Source: Limnohabitans sp. Hippo3 (GTDB lineage Bacteria > Pseudomonadota > Gammaproteobacteria > Burkholderiales > Burkholderiaceae_C). Taken from it: DNA of 64,000 bases. The notes under the pieces are model-generated. The model saw only the letters and a list, made by a program, of their open reading frames with translations. It had not been told where the DNA came from and made no database searches. The translations under genes and the position numbers were made by a program. The number at the start of each line of letters is the position of its first letter. The stretch's first letter is position 1. This document shows positions 41,228 to 50,685 of the stretch, in pieces. Location of the stretch: assembly GCF_003063665.1 (NCBI RefSeq), contig NZ_NESF01000001.1:1-64000 (forward strand). The letters run 5' to 3'.

Positions 41228-41996
41228 TGGGTACCCCCAACACGTCGCGCACCACGGTGAAGCCCTGGACCCACAACCATTCGATGCGGGCGCCAATGCT
41301 CTCCATGGAGATGATCAAGATCAAAAAGCCCGCAATGATCATGGCGGGGAAGCCCACGGCAAAAATATTCAGGCTTGGCGCCGCGCGCGTCACCACGCCC
41401 AAACCGATGTTGATGAACAGCAACGAGACCATCACCGGCAAAGCCATCAGGACCGCCCCGAGGAACACCATGGAGCTCCACTGCAAAACACGGCCGTAGA
41501 CGTTCTGGTTGAGGATGAAAGTGCCAATCGGCAGGGTGTTGAAAGACTCGGAGATCAGACCCAGCATGATGGCATGACCACCAAAGCCAACGAAGATCAG
41601 GGTCGACATGACGATCATCAGCTGGGAGATCACGGGCACGTTGCCCATGTTGGGGTCCATCATGTTGGCCATGGACAGGCCCATGGCCGCCGCGATGCTT
41701 TGGCCGCCCACGACCATGGCGGCCACCACCACCTGGAGGATGAGGCCCATGACCGAGCCGATCATGATCTGGTTGAACACCTCCACCAAACCGGGGGCGG
41801 TGGACGGGTCGATGACTGGCCAGCTGTGCAAGGGGTAGACCAGCCAGGCCAATACCAAAGCCATGAGGATGCGCAGGCGCAGGTTGAAGGCGTTGACCGA
41901 AAAAATCGGGGCCGTGATCATCAAGGCCGAGATGCGCAGCATCGGCCACAGAAAGGTGTAGAACCTTTCGACGATGTCTGCTGCGAGGAAATTCAT
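41220..41996 (-). CDS. fliR: Flagellar export gate protein FliR
   Basis: A 258-residue polytopic membrane protein with about six helices. Typical blocks are LRISALMITAPIFSVNAFN, ANMMDPNMGNVPVISQLMIV and LLFINIGLGVVTRAAPSLNIF. It forms the export gate with FliP and FliQ. I chose the ATG at 41996; the frame upstream to 42242 overlaps fliQ in another phase. Confidence 0.95.
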   Translation of the reverse strand: MNFLAADIVERFYTFLWPMLRISALMITAPIFSVNAFNLRLRILMALVLAWLVYPLHSWPVIDPSTAPGLVEVFNQIMIGSVMGLILQVVVAAMVVGGQSIAAAMGLSMANMMDPNMGNVPVISQLMIVMSTLIFVGFGGHAIMLGLISESFNTLPIGTFILNQNVYGRVLQWSSMVFLGAVLMALPVMVSLLFINIGLGVVTRAAPSLNIFAVGFPAMIIAGFLILIISMESIGARIEWLWVQGFTVVRDVLGVPNV

Positions 41997-42013
41997 GGCC
42001 GTTCTGTCCGGTT

Positions 42014-42283
42014 TCAGGAGAACAAGGTGGGGATGCGCTGGAAGATGGTGCGCGTGAAGTCGATCAGGGTGACCAATTGCCAGCTGCCGAAAATCAGCAA
42101 GGCCAGGGCCAGCGCGATCAGCTTGGGAATGAAGCTCAGCGTCATTTCGTTGATCGAGGTGGCCGCCTGGATGATGCCGATCACCAAACCCACGGCCAGG
42201 GCCACGCCCAGCAAGGGGGCGCAAACCAGCACGGCTGTCCACAGGGCATGGCGCCCCAAATCAATGACCATTGCGGTGTCCAT
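42014..42283 (-). CDS. fliQ: Flagellar export gate protein FliQ
   Basis: An 89-residue protein with two membrane helices (ALWTAVLVCAPLLGVALAVGL and IALALALLIFGSWQLVTL) and the central IIQAATSINEMTLSFIPK motif. Length is exactly that of the family. It lies 11 nt after fliP. Confidence 0.96.
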   Translation of the reverse strand: MDTAMVIDLGRHALWTAVLVCAPLLGVALAVGLVIGIIQAATSINEMTLSFIPKLIALALALLIFGSWQLVTLIDFTRTIFQRIPTLFS

Positions 42284-42294
42284 GGTCTGCTCCT

Positions 42295-43047
42295 TTAAGG
42301 CATGGCAAAGCTGGCAGCCAGTGAGCCCATGATCAGGCTCCAGCCATCGACCAGCACAAACAACATCAGCTTGAAGGGCATCGAAATCATCATGGGCGAG
42401 AGCATCATCATGCCCATGGACATCAAGACGCTGGCCACGATCAAGTCGATGACGACAAAGGGGATGTAAATCAGGAAACCGATGGTGAACGCGCTTTTCA
42501 ACTCGGAGGTGAGGAAGGCCGGCACCAGCGTCATGAAGGGTACATCCTGCGAGCTGGCCACGCCTTTGTTGCGGGCGATCTCCATGAACATGGCGATGTC
42601 GTCTTCACGGGTTTGCAACAGCATGAAGGCGCGGATCGGTTTTTCGGCTGCGGCCAGGGCTTTGTCGAACGACATCCCCTGGTTCATGTAGGGCAGCAGG
42701 GCATTTTGGTAGACGTCGTTCAGCACGGGCGACATCACAAACAGGGTCAGGAACAGCGACAAGCCGACGATGACCATGTTGGGTGGGGTCTGGCCAGTGC
42801 CCAAGGCCTGGCGCAGGATGGACATGACGATCACGATGCGCACGAAAGCGGTCATCATGAGCAGCAGCGACGGCAGCACCGACAGGGTGGTCATCAAGGC
42901 CAGCAACTGCAGCGTGATGCTGTACTGTGTGCCTTTGCCCGTGTTGGTGCTGGTGATGGCCGGCATGTCGGGGGCGGCCTGCGCCAGGATGGGCAGCAGC
43001 CCCAACAAAACCGTGAGGATCAGGCCAATGTGGAAAGAGCGCTTCAT
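42295..43047 (-). CDS. fliP: Flagellar export gate protein FliP
   Basis: A 250-residue protein with a cleavable N-terminal signal (LILTVLLGLLPILAQA), a family feature. Core motifs VLPSLLLMMTAFVRIVIVMS, RQALGTGQTPPNMVIVGLSL and LVPAFLTSELKSAFTIGF are present. It forms a pentamer at the gate core. It overlaps fliO by 4 nt. Confidence 0.97.
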   Translation of the reverse strand: MKRSFHIGLILTVLLGLLPILAQAAPDMPAITSTNTGKGTQYSITLQLLALMTTLSVLPSLLLMMTAFVRIVIVMSILRQALGTGQTPPNMVIVGLSLFLTLFVMSPVLNDVYQNALLPYMNQGMSFDKALAAAEKPIRAFMLLQTREDDIAMFMEIARNKGVASSQDVPFMTLVPAFLTSELKSAFTIGFLIYIPFVVIDLIVASVLMSMGMMMLSPMMISMPFKLMLFVLVDGWSLIMGSLAASFAMP

Positions 43048-43358
43048 GGTTGGGGTGTTCCAGAGGCGGTGGCCTGCGAAGCGTCAGAAGCGTCAGGCCA
43101 GGGGGTCAATACGGTCATTTGTTGGGCGGTCACGCCCACGAGGATTTCACGGTTGTCGATCCGGATCAGCATGATTTTTTGACGCGTGCCGACCGACAGG
43201 GTTTCCAGGGTTTGCAGGCGCTGTGTGTTTTTGCGCAGCAGTGAAGAGCCGTTTTGCAGTTTGCGCAGCGTCCACAAAAGCGTCAGCAGCAAACCAATGA
43301 CGAAAATGAAGCTGAACAGGTATTGCAGCCAGTCTCCCAATGTCCATACCGAGTTCAT
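43044..43358 (-). CDS. fliO: FliO, export gate assembly factor
   Basis: A 104-residue membrane protein: one helix near residues 12-30 (LFSFIFVIGLLLTLLWTLR), then a cytoplasmic part with TLSVGTRQKIMLIRIDNREI, the conserved FliO core. It helps FliP assemble. Fits the fliN-fliO-fliP order. Confidence 0.9.
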   Translation of the reverse strand: MNSVWTLGDWLQYLFSFIFVIGLLLTLLWTLRKLQNGSSLLRKNTQRLQTLETLSVGTRQKIMLIRIDNREILVGVTAQQMTVLTPWPDASDASQATASGTPQP

Positions 43359-43380
43359 GCCCAGGCCGCTCCGCTCCGGG

Positions 43381-43692
43381 TCAGAGGTTGTCGAGTCGTT
43401 CGGAGGCGGGCACCACGCGCGTCAGGCGGATGCCATAACGGTCGTTGACCAACACCACTTCGCCTTGGGCCACCACGGTGTTGTTCACCAGCAGGTTCAG
43501 GGGTTCGCCTGCGATGCGGTCGAGCTCGACCACGCTGCCCTGGGTCAGGCGCATGAGGTCGCGGATTTTGATCACAGCCCGGCCCACCTCGATGGACAGG
43601 GTGACGGGGATGTTTTGCAGCACATCGCCGTGGATTTGGCCTTTGTCGGCAGCTTCGGTGCTGGATTCGGCGGTGGGGGTCAGTTCGCTCAT
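43381..43692 (-). CDS. fliN: Motor switch protein FliN
   Basis: A 103-residue C-ring protein. The SpoA domain (about 28-100) shows IPVTLSIEVGRAVIKIRDLM, QGSVVELDRIAGEPLNLLVN and VLVNDRYGIRLTRVV. The N-terminal 25 residues are short compared with enterobacterial FliN (137). It works with FliM and FliG in torque and switching. Confidence 0.95.
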   Translation of the reverse strand: MSELTPTAESSTEAADKGQIHGDVLQNIPVTLSIEVGRAVIKIRDLMRLTQGSVVELDRIAGEPLNLLVNNTVVAQGEVVLVNDRYGIRLTRVVPASERLDNL

Positions 43693-43712
43693 GGGCGCTC
43701 CTCGATAGGGGG

Positions 43713-44711
43713 TCAGGCGTGGGTGTTGGGGCTGATGGCTTGGACGATCTTGACCGCCACCTGGCTGCCCAGGGCACCCACTTCAACATCGTAGACCGGC
43801 ATGTCCTGAATCAGCGCTCTGGCCGATTCTGGCTTTTTGAATGGCAAAACATCGCCAGCTTGCATGGACTGCAGCTGCTGGAGCGACAGCTGGAGCTTGC
43901 CCAGCAGGATCTGGATTTCCAGGTCCGCGTCCTTCACGGCATCGGCCAGCTGGCTGCGCCAGACTTTGTCGGATTCTTCGTTGCCGTCCCCGGTTTGCAC
44001 GCGGCTGCGCAGCAAGTCGCGCACGGGCTTGAGCGCCACATAGGGGATCACCATGTCAATGAAACCGGCCCCTTGGGCGGTGGCATCGGACTCAAAGCGG
44101 CTGAGAACGACCAGGTCGTTTTCATCGGCAATCTGGGCGAATTGGGGGTTGATTTCGGAGCTCACATGCTCGAAATCGATGGCTGCCACGGGCGACCAGG
44201 CCTCTTTGAAGGAGCGAAAGAAGACCTGCAAAATGATTTTGATGATGCGGGTTTCGGTTGGTGTGAACAGCCGACCCGGTGGCAGCTGGCCCACGCCGCG
44301 GCCAAAACCGCCAAAGAAACTGTCCAGCGAGCTGAAGACCACGGTCGGCTCGATCACCACCATGGCATAGCCACGCAAAGGCGCCATGCGGATGATGTTC
44401 ACCGACAAGGGCGCTTTCAGGTCCTTGATGTAGTCGCTGAAGCGAACGATCTGGGCGCGGCTGGGGTTGATGCGGGGGCTGGTGCGCAGCACTTCGAGCA
44501 TGCCCAAGCGGAACATGCGGATGAAGCGCTCGTTGATCATGTCCAGCGAGGAGACGTTCACCCCCAGGCTGCTGTCTTCTGCCGCCAGATCGTGCTTGCG
44601 CACCTGGGCATCCAGGTTGTAGCCCGTGTCGACGTCCAGACTGCCGTCGCTGATGCTGGCCGACAAAGCGGCCAGTTCATCCGGGGACAACAGGGGTTGG
44701 TTTTCAGCCAT
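43713..44711 (-). CDS. fliM: Motor switch protein FliM
   Basis: A 332-residue protein. The N-terminal LLSPDELAALSASISDG segment is the CheY-P binding region by family position. The middle carries GRGVGQLPPGRLFTPTETRI and the C-terminal SpoA-like part ends with a VEVGALGSQVAVKIVQ block. All regions are complete. It forms the C-ring body. Confidence 0.96.
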   Translation of the reverse strand: MAENQPLLSPDELAALSASISDGSLDVDTGYNLDAQVRKHDLAAEDSSLGVNVSSLDMINERFIRMFRLGMLEVLRTSPRINPSRAQIVRFSDYIKDLKAPLSVNIIRMAPLRGYAMVVIEPTVVFSSLDSFFGGFGRGVGQLPPGRLFTPTETRIIKIILQVFFRSFKEAWSPVAAIDFEHVSSEINPQFAQIADENDLVVLSRFESDATAQGAGFIDMVIPYVALKPVRDLLRSRVQTGDGNEESDKVWRSQLADAVKDADLEIQILLGKLQLSLQQLQSMQAGDVLPFKKPESARALIQDMPVYDVEVGALGSQVAVKIVQAISPNTHA

Positions 44712-44742
44712 GGTCAGGGTTTCTTTTCAAGAGCTTGTGGGT

Positions 44743-45321
44743 TCACTGAACCACGAAGCTGGTGAAGAAAACCTCTTCGATGCCGCCGAAATCTTCGTAT
44801 TTCTGCAAGACCCCGTTCATTTCTTCACGGATCTTGGCGGCCAGTTCCTTGCGGAACTCGGGTTTGGCCAGGTCGGCTTCGGTCATCTGACGCATCACAT
44901 CGAGGGCGACCGAGCGCAGCGCGAATTCATGCTTTTTGGCGTTCTTGAAAACCCGTTCGTCGTAGTGAGTCATGATGGCCAGGTTCAACTGGATCACTTT
45001 GCGGGTGTTGGTCAGGTTGGAGACCAGGGGCTTTTCCAACTCCATGTAGCTGTTTTCAAAGCGCTGCAGTTCAGGCGATTCCTTGGCCTTCTTTTGGGGC
45101 GCGGCCTCGCTCGCTGCCGCTTTGCTGTCGGCAGCACCGGCTTCCATGTTTTTCAGGGCCTGCTCGGCAGCGGCCGTGTCTTTCTTGTCGAAGAAGCCTG
45201 TGACGAACATCGTGCCCACGGCCGTGCCGACCAGCAACAAGATGGCTACCAGGGCGATCACCACAATTTTGATCAGAGGCGATTTTTTCTTGCCTTCAAC
45301 TTCAATTTCTTCGTCTGCCAT
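44743..45321 (-). CDS. fliL: Basal-body stator-supporting protein FliL
   Basis: A 192-residue single-span inner-membrane protein. The helix is at about 15-38 (LIKIVVIALVAILLLVG), followed by an Ala/Lys-rich linker and the periplasmic FliL domain (VSNLTNTRKVIQLNLAIMTH to the FFTSFVVQ end). It supports stator function. It is the first gene after fliK, as in many proteobacteria. Confidence 0.93.
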   Translation of the reverse strand: MADEEIEVEGKKKSPLIKIVVIALVAILLLVGTAVGTMFVTGFFDKKDTAAAEQALKNMEAGAADSKAAASEAAPQKKAKESPELQRFENSYMELEKPLVSNLTNTRKVIQLNLAIMTHYDERVFKNAKKHEFALRSVALDVMRQMTEADLAKPEFRKELAAKIREEMNGVLQKYEDFGGIEEVFFTSFVVQ

Positions 45322-45345
45322 GTCGATTCCTTGATTGATTGCGTG

Positions 45346-46851
45346 TCAAACCAGCACATCCCAGCCGTCTTGTCCCATTTTCATGCGCGGGGCGTTGACG
45401 GCAGGGGTGGTCGTGGATTCTGAAGCGTTGACGCCGGTATTTGTCGATTTTGACATTTGTCCGGGTGTCGACTCTCCGCCACGTTGTCGGGTTTGCCCGT
45501 CACCTACCTGCATGGAAGCAACATCCATGCCCATTTGATTGAGCGTCTCTTTGAGTTTGGCCATGCCGTCTTGCAGCAGTTCTCGCGTTAAGGCTTGCGG
45601 GGCCGTGAAAACCGCATCCAGCTCACCGCTGCGCATGCGCATCTCGACCTCGATGTGGCCCAAGGTGGCGGGCCGAAGCGAGAGTTTGAGGTGCCATTGC
45701 CCTTTTTCGATCTCGGACAGGATGCGCTGGCCCACCGCTTGACCCATTTTTTCGGCCAGGTTCTGCACGTTTTCGCTGCGTTGTGCCAAGGCGGCGTCGG
45801 GTGCGGAGGCGCTGGCGTCTGGGTTCTGGCCATCCTGACGGGCTGCAGCCGCCGGGTCCAGGCGGTGTGAGCCATGGCCAGACAAAGGTGTGGGGGCGGC
45901 GCCCGGAGTGGCCGAGGCACCGCCTTCAGCCATGCTCTGGCTCAGGCTTTCCAGCAGTTCAGGTCTTGCCGCCTCGCTCAAGTCCAGTTCGCTCAACGCC
46001 ACACCGCCTTTGGTACTAACGTTCTCCTTGGTCGGGGAGGGGGCAAGACCATGTCGCAGCATCCAGATGGCTGCTGGAGGGGGCGGGGGCATCATCTGGA
46101 ACGTCATTTTCGTTGCATCGGGGGACGCTTCGGCTGTTGGGCTGGTGACGCGGGCTTTCTCGGTGGCTTGGCTCATGGCCCACAGTGCGGCGCTGTTCAA
46201 GCTGCTTGGTAATGCAGGCGTGTCGGTCTTGAGCCCTGCGCCTGTTTTCATGGGCTCCCCGGGTAAGCTGGCGGCAGAGTCTGGCGCGGTAGCTTCGGGA
46301 GGCATGCCTAACGTATTCAAAGAAGTGGCTTGTGGGAGGGGGCTCGCTGCGTCCGCCACGCCAAATGGTCCGCCTTGGGACGCCAAGCCGCTGACCTGGC
46401 CGGGCACCGCAGGGGGCATCATGGCCGGTGCGGTGCCCATGAGCCATTGCACAGCGGTTTCGTCCAGACCTTGCGAACGGGCAAAGGCTTCCAGGCTTTG
46501 CTCGTCGGGCGCAGTGGTTTCCGCAGTGATCACTTTGAGGTGGGGTCCCAGATGAACGGCTTTGAGCGCATCGTCCCCGAAGGCGACGCCGAAGGGGGCC
46601 GGGAAGACCGGGTTCTGGGTCATGGCTTGCCCAGCCATCGGCAGCTGCATCCCATTTTGCGGGGGAGCAGTCATCAAGACAGCTGGCTCTGACAAGCCCG
46701 GCACAAGCTCTTTGAGTGGCCCCATGACATCCGACATCACTTGCCCAAATTCGGAGGTGTCTTGGCGTGAGCCTGGCTCGCTTTTGAGCCCCAAATCGAT
46801 GGGGGCACTGCTGTTGGCAAGGCTGGCGGTATCTATCAAGGCGATGGTCAT
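45346..46851 (-). CDS. fliK: Hook-length control protein FliK
   Basis: A 501-residue protein: a long Pro/Ala/Ser-rich ruler region (about 1-360) and a compact C-terminal domain (about 375-450) with HLKLSLRPATLGHIEVEM and DAVFTAPQALTRELLQ, the Flg_hook block that contacts FlhB. The hook-length sensor is exported and then flips export specificity. It begins the fliK-fliL-fliM-fliN-fliO-fliP-fliQ-fliR-flhB transcript with a sigma-54-type promoter about 95 nt upstream. The paralogue at 28-29 kb shares only the C-terminal type. Confidence 0.9.
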   Translation of the reverse strand: MTIALIDTASLANSSAPIDLGLKSEPGSRQDTSEFGQVMSDVMGPLKELVPGLSEPAVLMTAPPQNGMQLPMAGQAMTQNPVFPAPFGVAFGDDALKAVHLGPHLKVITAETTAPDEQSLEAFARSQGLDETAVQWLMGTAPAMMPPAVPGQVSGLASQGGPFGVADAASPLPQATSLNTLGMPPEATAPDSAASLPGEPMKTGAGLKTDTPALPSSLNSAALWAMSQATEKARVTSPTAEASPDATKMTFQMMPPPPPAAIWMLRHGLAPSPTKENVSTKGGVALSELDLSEAARPELLESLSQSMAEGGASATPGAAPTPLSGHGSHRLDPAAAARQDGQNPDASASAPDAALAQRSENVQNLAEKMGQAVGQRILSEIEKGQWHLKLSLRPATLGHIEVEMRMRSGELDAVFTAPQALTRELLQDGMAKLKETLNQMGMDVASMQVGDGQTRQRGGESTPGQMSKSTNTGVNASESTTTPAVNAPRMKMGQDGWDVLV

Positions 46852-46942
46852 GGGCGTGTCGTCTGGTCAGGGGTTTCACGGGTTCAAGCGGTTCAGGGGC
46901 AGCGGCCATTTTTTGCCGCTGGCGTCTGTGATCACCTGATTG

Positions 46943-46958
46943 AGCAAGTTGCGCACCA
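46943..46958 (-). promoter_or_regulatory. Sigma-54 -24/-12 promoter of fliK operon
   Basis: On minus TGGTGCG, 4 nt, TTGCT, with correct GG-N10-GC spacing. About 95 nt before the fliK ATG and divergent from the flhA promoter 48 bp away. Confidence 0.65.
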
Positions 46959-47005
46959 GCTTTGCATGGGTGTGCCGGATCTTGAGATAGGGGTGTCGGT
47001 TGGTG

Positions 47006-47021
47006 TGGCATGCGCCTTGCT
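47006..47021 (+). promoter_or_regulatory. Sigma-54 -24/-12 promoter of flhA operon
   Basis: TGGCATG, 4 nt, TTGCT is almost the consensus. Start predicted near 47033, about 50 nt before the flhA ATG. It would control flhA-flhF-flhG-fliA, thereby linking middle genes to FliA production. Confidence 0.75.
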
Positions 47022-47082
47022 TCAGGGTGTTGAAACATTTACACCCCAGCCCTCTGTTCACTCTGTCAGCGCCCATTTCCAC

Positions 47083-49200
47083 ATGACCACATTGACCCTG
47101 TCAGCCATCCGACAGAACTTTGCCCGCTTCGATCTGGCGGGTTTGGGTTTGCCCGCATTGGTCCTGTTGATCATGGCGATGTTGGTGGTGCCGCTGCCCC
47201 CCTTGCTGCTGGACATCCTTTTTACTTTCAACATCATGATCGGCCTGGTGGTGATCATGATCGCCATCGGCACCCGCAAACCGCTGGAGTTTTCGTCTTT
47301 CCCCTCGGTTTTGCTGTTTGCCACCATGCTGCGTCTGGCCTTGAACGTGGCCTCGACCCGTGTGGTGCTGGTCAACGGCCACGAAGGCCCGGAAGCGGCC
47401 GGCAAGGTGATCGCGGCGTTCGGCGAGTTCGTGATCGGCGGCAACTACGTGGTGGGTTTCATCATCTTCGTGATCTTGATGATCGTGAACTTCTTTGTGG
47501 TGACCAAGGGTGCCGGCCGTGTCTCCGAGGTCAATGCCCGTTTCACCCTGGACGCGATGCCCGGTAAACAAATGTCGATCGACGCCGACTTGAACGCCGG
47601 GGTGATCGACCAGGAAATCGCCAAAAAACGCCGCGAGGAGCTGGCCCAGGAGTCGGACTTCTTCGGCTCCATGGATGGTGCCTCCAAGTTCGTCAGCGGC
47701 GACGCCATGGCGGGCCTGCTGATTTTGATCATCAACATCGTGGGTGGCCTGGTGATTGGCATCAGCCAGCACAACCTGTCGGTGGGCGATGCCAGCCGCA
47801 TTTATGTGCTGCTGACCATTGGCGATGGTCTGGTCGCTCAAATCCCATCTTTGTTCTTGTCGCTGGCCACCGCCATCATCGTGACCCGGGTGACCACCTC
47901 CGAGTCGATGACCGAGCAGGCCACCAACCAGCTGTCGAACGTGCCGGCCCTGTTCATTGCGGCCGGTATCTTGACCATTTTGGGCTTGGTGCCGGGCATG
48001 CCGCACCTGGTCTTTTTGACCCTGGCGGCCGCTACGGCCGGGGTGGCTTTCATGGTCATGCGCAAACAAATGCTGCTGCAGCAAAGCTCGGCCGCTCCGG
48101 CTTTGCCCGTGAACGAAGCCCCCAAAGAGCTGGACTGGGACGATGTGGAGCAGGTGGATTTGATCGGCCTGGAGATCGGTTATGGCCTGATTCCGCTGGT
48201 CAACGTCGAGTCGGGTGGTCAGCTGATGACCCGCGTGAAGGGCGTGCGCAAGAAACTCTCCGCTGAGTTGGGCTTTCTGGTGCAACCGGTGCGCATCCGC
48301 GATGCGCTCAATCTGGAGCCCGACGCCTACCACATTGTTTTGAATGGTGTGGTGCGCGGCCGTGGCGAAGTCAAGGTCGGCCGCGAGTTGGCCATCAACC
48401 CGGGCAAGGTGTACGGCAAAGTCGAAGGGCAGGCGACCAAAGAGCCCGCCTTCGGTCTGGAGGCTGTCTGGATCGAGCCCGCCTGGCGCGACCAGGCCCG
48501 GGCGCTGGGCTACACCGTGGTGGACCCCAGCACCGCCATTGCGACCCACATGAACAAGGTCTTGCGCGACAACGCCTCCGAACTGATGAGCCACGACGAA
48601 GCCCAGAAGCTGCTGGACAAACTGGCCGCCAAATCCCCCAAGCTGGTGGAAGAGCTGGTGCCTGCCAAACTGTCCTTGGGCGTGGTCACACGCACCTTGC
48701 AGAACCTCTTGCAGGAATCAGTGCCGATCCGCGACATGCGCACCGTCGTGGAAGCCCTGACTGAAGTGTGCGGCCGCACGCAAGACCCCGACCAATTGAC
48801 CCAATTGGTCCGCCCCAAGCTTGGCCGCATGATCGTGCAAAGCCTGACCGAGAACCGCGACACCTTGTCGGTCCTGACCCTGGACCCTCAGCTGGAGCAG
48901 CTGCTGCACAACGTGTTGCAGCAAAACACCAACTCGGCCGGCATGGTGCTGGAGCCAGGCCTCGCCGAAAGCCTGTTTGCCGCGTTGCGCGAGAGCGCCC
49001 GGGCCACCGAAGAGCAGGGGCTGCCCGCGGTGCTCGTGGTCTCGCCCGCCATCCGGCCCTGGATGTCCCGTGCCGTGCGTTACCGCGTGAACGACCTCAC
49101 GGTGCTGTCCTACAGCGAAATTCCGGACGATCAGGCCGTCAAGGTGATCAACACCGTGCAAGCCGATCCACGCAACAACCCCTCTGTGACCCAAGCCTGA
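47083..49200 (+). CDS. flhA: Export gate protein FlhA
   Basis: A 705-residue protein. The N-terminal part has about eight membrane helices, with LEFSSFPSVLLFATMLRLAL, the FHIPEP-type loop (FTLDAMPGKQMSIDADLNAG, EESDFFGSMDGASKFVSGDA read around here) and GLVAQIPSLFLSLATAIIVT; residues about 350-700 form the cytoplasmic nonamer ring. I chose the ATG at 47083; the upstream frame to 46966 crosses the promoter. Confidence 0.97.
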   Translation: MTTLTLSAIRQNFARFDLAGLGLPALVLLIMAMLVVPLPPLLLDILFTFNIMIGLVVIMIAIGTRKPLEFSSFPSVLLFATMLRLALNVASTRVVLVNGHEGPEAAGKVIAAFGEFVIGGNYVVGFIIFVILMIVNFFVVTKGAGRVSEVNARFTLDAMPGKQMSIDADLNAGVIDQEIAKKRREELAQESDFFGSMDGASKFVSGDAMAGLLILIINIVGGLVIGISQHNLSVGDASRIYVLLTIGDGLVAQIPSLFLSLATAIIVTRVTTSESMTEQATNQLSNVPALFIAAGILTILGLVPGMPHLVFLTLAAATAGVAFMVMRKQMLLQQSSAAPALPVNEAPKELDWDDVEQVDLIGLEIGYGLIPLVNVESGGQLMTRVKGVRKKLSAELGFLVQPVRIRDALNLEPDAYHIVLNGVVRGRGEVKVGRELAINPGKVYGKVEGQATKEPAFGLEAVWIEPAWRDQARALGYTVVDPSTAIATHMNKVLRDNASELMSHDEAQKLLDKLAAKSPKLVEELVPAKLSLGVVTRTLQNLLQESVPIRDMRTVVEALTEVCGRTQDPDQLTQLVRPKLGRMIVQSLTENRDTLSVLTLDPQLEQLLHNVLQQNTNSAGMVLEPGLAESLFAALRESARATEEQGLPAVLVVSPAIRPWMSRAVRYRVNDLTVLSYSEIPDDQAVKVINTVQADPRNNPSVTQA

Positions 49201-49206
49201 TAAATC

Positions 49207-50685
49207 ATGGAACTCAAACGCATCATCGCCCGTGACAGCCGCTCAGCCAACGAGAAAGCCATTCAGATGTATGGCCCCGATGTGCTGATCATTTCAAGCC
49301 AAAGGGTCGACCAGCAGACCGAACTGATCGTGGCGGTTGACGTGGCCAACAAAGCGGTGCAGCCCCCAGCCAACGCGTCGTCTGCGCTCACATCTCCGGC
49401 ACAGGACGTGTCCTTCCAGGCGGACAAAGACGCGTCTTTGCCTTTTGCCGAGGTGTTTCAAAACGCAAACTCACAGGCCGCCACAGACCTTGCGCAAGAG
49501 GACACGGCGCAAGAAGAAGCCGACCTGGATTTGCAGACGGCTCAGGAAGCTTTTCGTGCACGCAGCCTGCCTGCCCAGCCTCAGGCTGTGGTCACGCCGA
49601 CCCAGGCGCCGGGCGAGGCCGCCCTGCACCCAGCGGCCATCCAGGCGGCGCGTTATGAACAGCAACGCAGCCAGGAAATCGTCGAGATGCTGCGCCAGGA
49701 AATGTCGGCTTTGCGCAAAGAGTTCGCCTTGTCGCGCCAAATGCAATCATGGCAAGCCGCGCAGGGCTTGTCGCCCGATATCCAGAAGTTGACCCTGGCC
49801 ATGCAGGAAGTGGGCATGCCGGTGGCGCTGCGCAGTTTGCTGACCGACAGCATCCAGGGCCTGGAGACCCTTGGGGAGGCCTGGCCTGTGGTCGAAGGCC
49901 TCTTGACCGACGCCATCAGCCGCCCGGCCATGAAGGTGCCTGATGTGGGCGTGCATGCCTTGTGCGGGCCTTCGGGCGCGGGCAAAACCTCGATGCTGGG
50001 CCGATTGGCCTACGCCGCAGCCCAAGCGCACGGCGCTGAAAAGCAGGTCATGATCAGTTACGGTGACCAGCGCCCCGGTGCCTGGTCGCAAATCCAGTTG
50101 CTGGCTTCGCAAGCGGGTGCCGCGTGCTATCGCGCCGCTGACCTGGCCATGCTGCAGACCTTGCTCGACGAGCTGCAAGGCAAAACGATCTGGATCGACA
50201 CGCCCGGCACCGATTTTGCGGTCCACGCACAGCAGTTGAAACAGTCTTTTTCGGCCCTGGGCATCCATGCGGTCTTGCCTGTTGATGCTACAGTGACCAG
50301 TGTGCAAAAAATCCTCCAGAATTCAGACATGCGCTGGGCTTCCCTGATGCTCACCAAAGTGGACGAAGCGGCCTACCCATGGCCTTTGATCAAGGGTCTG
50401 TGCGACCAGCCCTTGGCCGTCTCCTGCATGGCCGAAGACAGCAAAATCAACGTGCCGCCCCTGCGCTTTGGCGCCGAGCGCTTGGTTGGCCTGGCCATGA
50501 CGCCCTTGCATGCCTTGTTGCCCGAGATCTCGCATGTGCAAGCCGCTGCCCAGCTTGCCAAGGCCGCGCGCAAACCCCGTGTCAAAAAAGAGGTGGCCTT
50601 GGCCCCTGAAGTTCAACCCAAGACCCGTGCCGTCAGGCCACGGGCTGTGACGGCCAAGTCGTCTGCCAAAGCTGTTCATGGATAA
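49207..50685 (+). CDS. flhF: SRP-type GTPase FlhF, divergent G domain
   Basis: A 492-residue protein. The FlhF N-terminus ([20 protein letters not shown]) is clear; residues about 50-160 are disordered; the NG domain follows from about 195. The P-loop is GPSGAGKTS, and TKVDE gives nucleotide specificity. Other motifs deviate: DTPGTD stands for DTAGRS, a YGDQRPGAW segment stands for DTYRIGAV, and the GQ-VPDDI motif is missing. FlhF sets the polar site of flagellar assembly. It overlaps flhG by 8 nt. Confidence 0.9.
   Translation: MELKRIIARDSRSANEKAIQMYGPDVLIISSQRVDQQTELIVAVDVANKAVQPPANASSALTSPAQDVSFQADKDASLPFAEVFQNANSQAATDLAQEDTAQEEADLDLQTAQEAFRARSLPAQPQAVVTPTQAPGEAALHPAAIQAARYEQQRSQEIVEMLRQEMSALRKEFALSRQMQSWQAAQGLSPDIQKLTLAMQEVGMPVALRSLLTDSIQGLETLGEAWPVVEGLLTDAISRPAMKVPDVGVHALCGPSGAGKTSMLGRLAYAAAQAHGAEKQVMISYGDQRPGAWSQIQLLASQAGAACYRAADLAMLQTLLDELQGKTIWIDTPGTDFAVHAQQLKQSFSALGIHAVLPVDATVTSVQKILQNSDMRWASLMLTKVDEAAYPWPLIKGLCDQPLAVSCMAEDSKINVPPLRFGAERLVGLAMTPLHALLPEISHVQAAAQLAKAARKPRVKKEVALAPEVQPKTRAVRPRAVTAKSSAKAVHG

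Noticed and set aside
47101..48594. 497-codon minus-strand frame opposite flhA
   Set aside because: Extremely Gln/His/Gly-rich reverse frame of flhA; no protein features.
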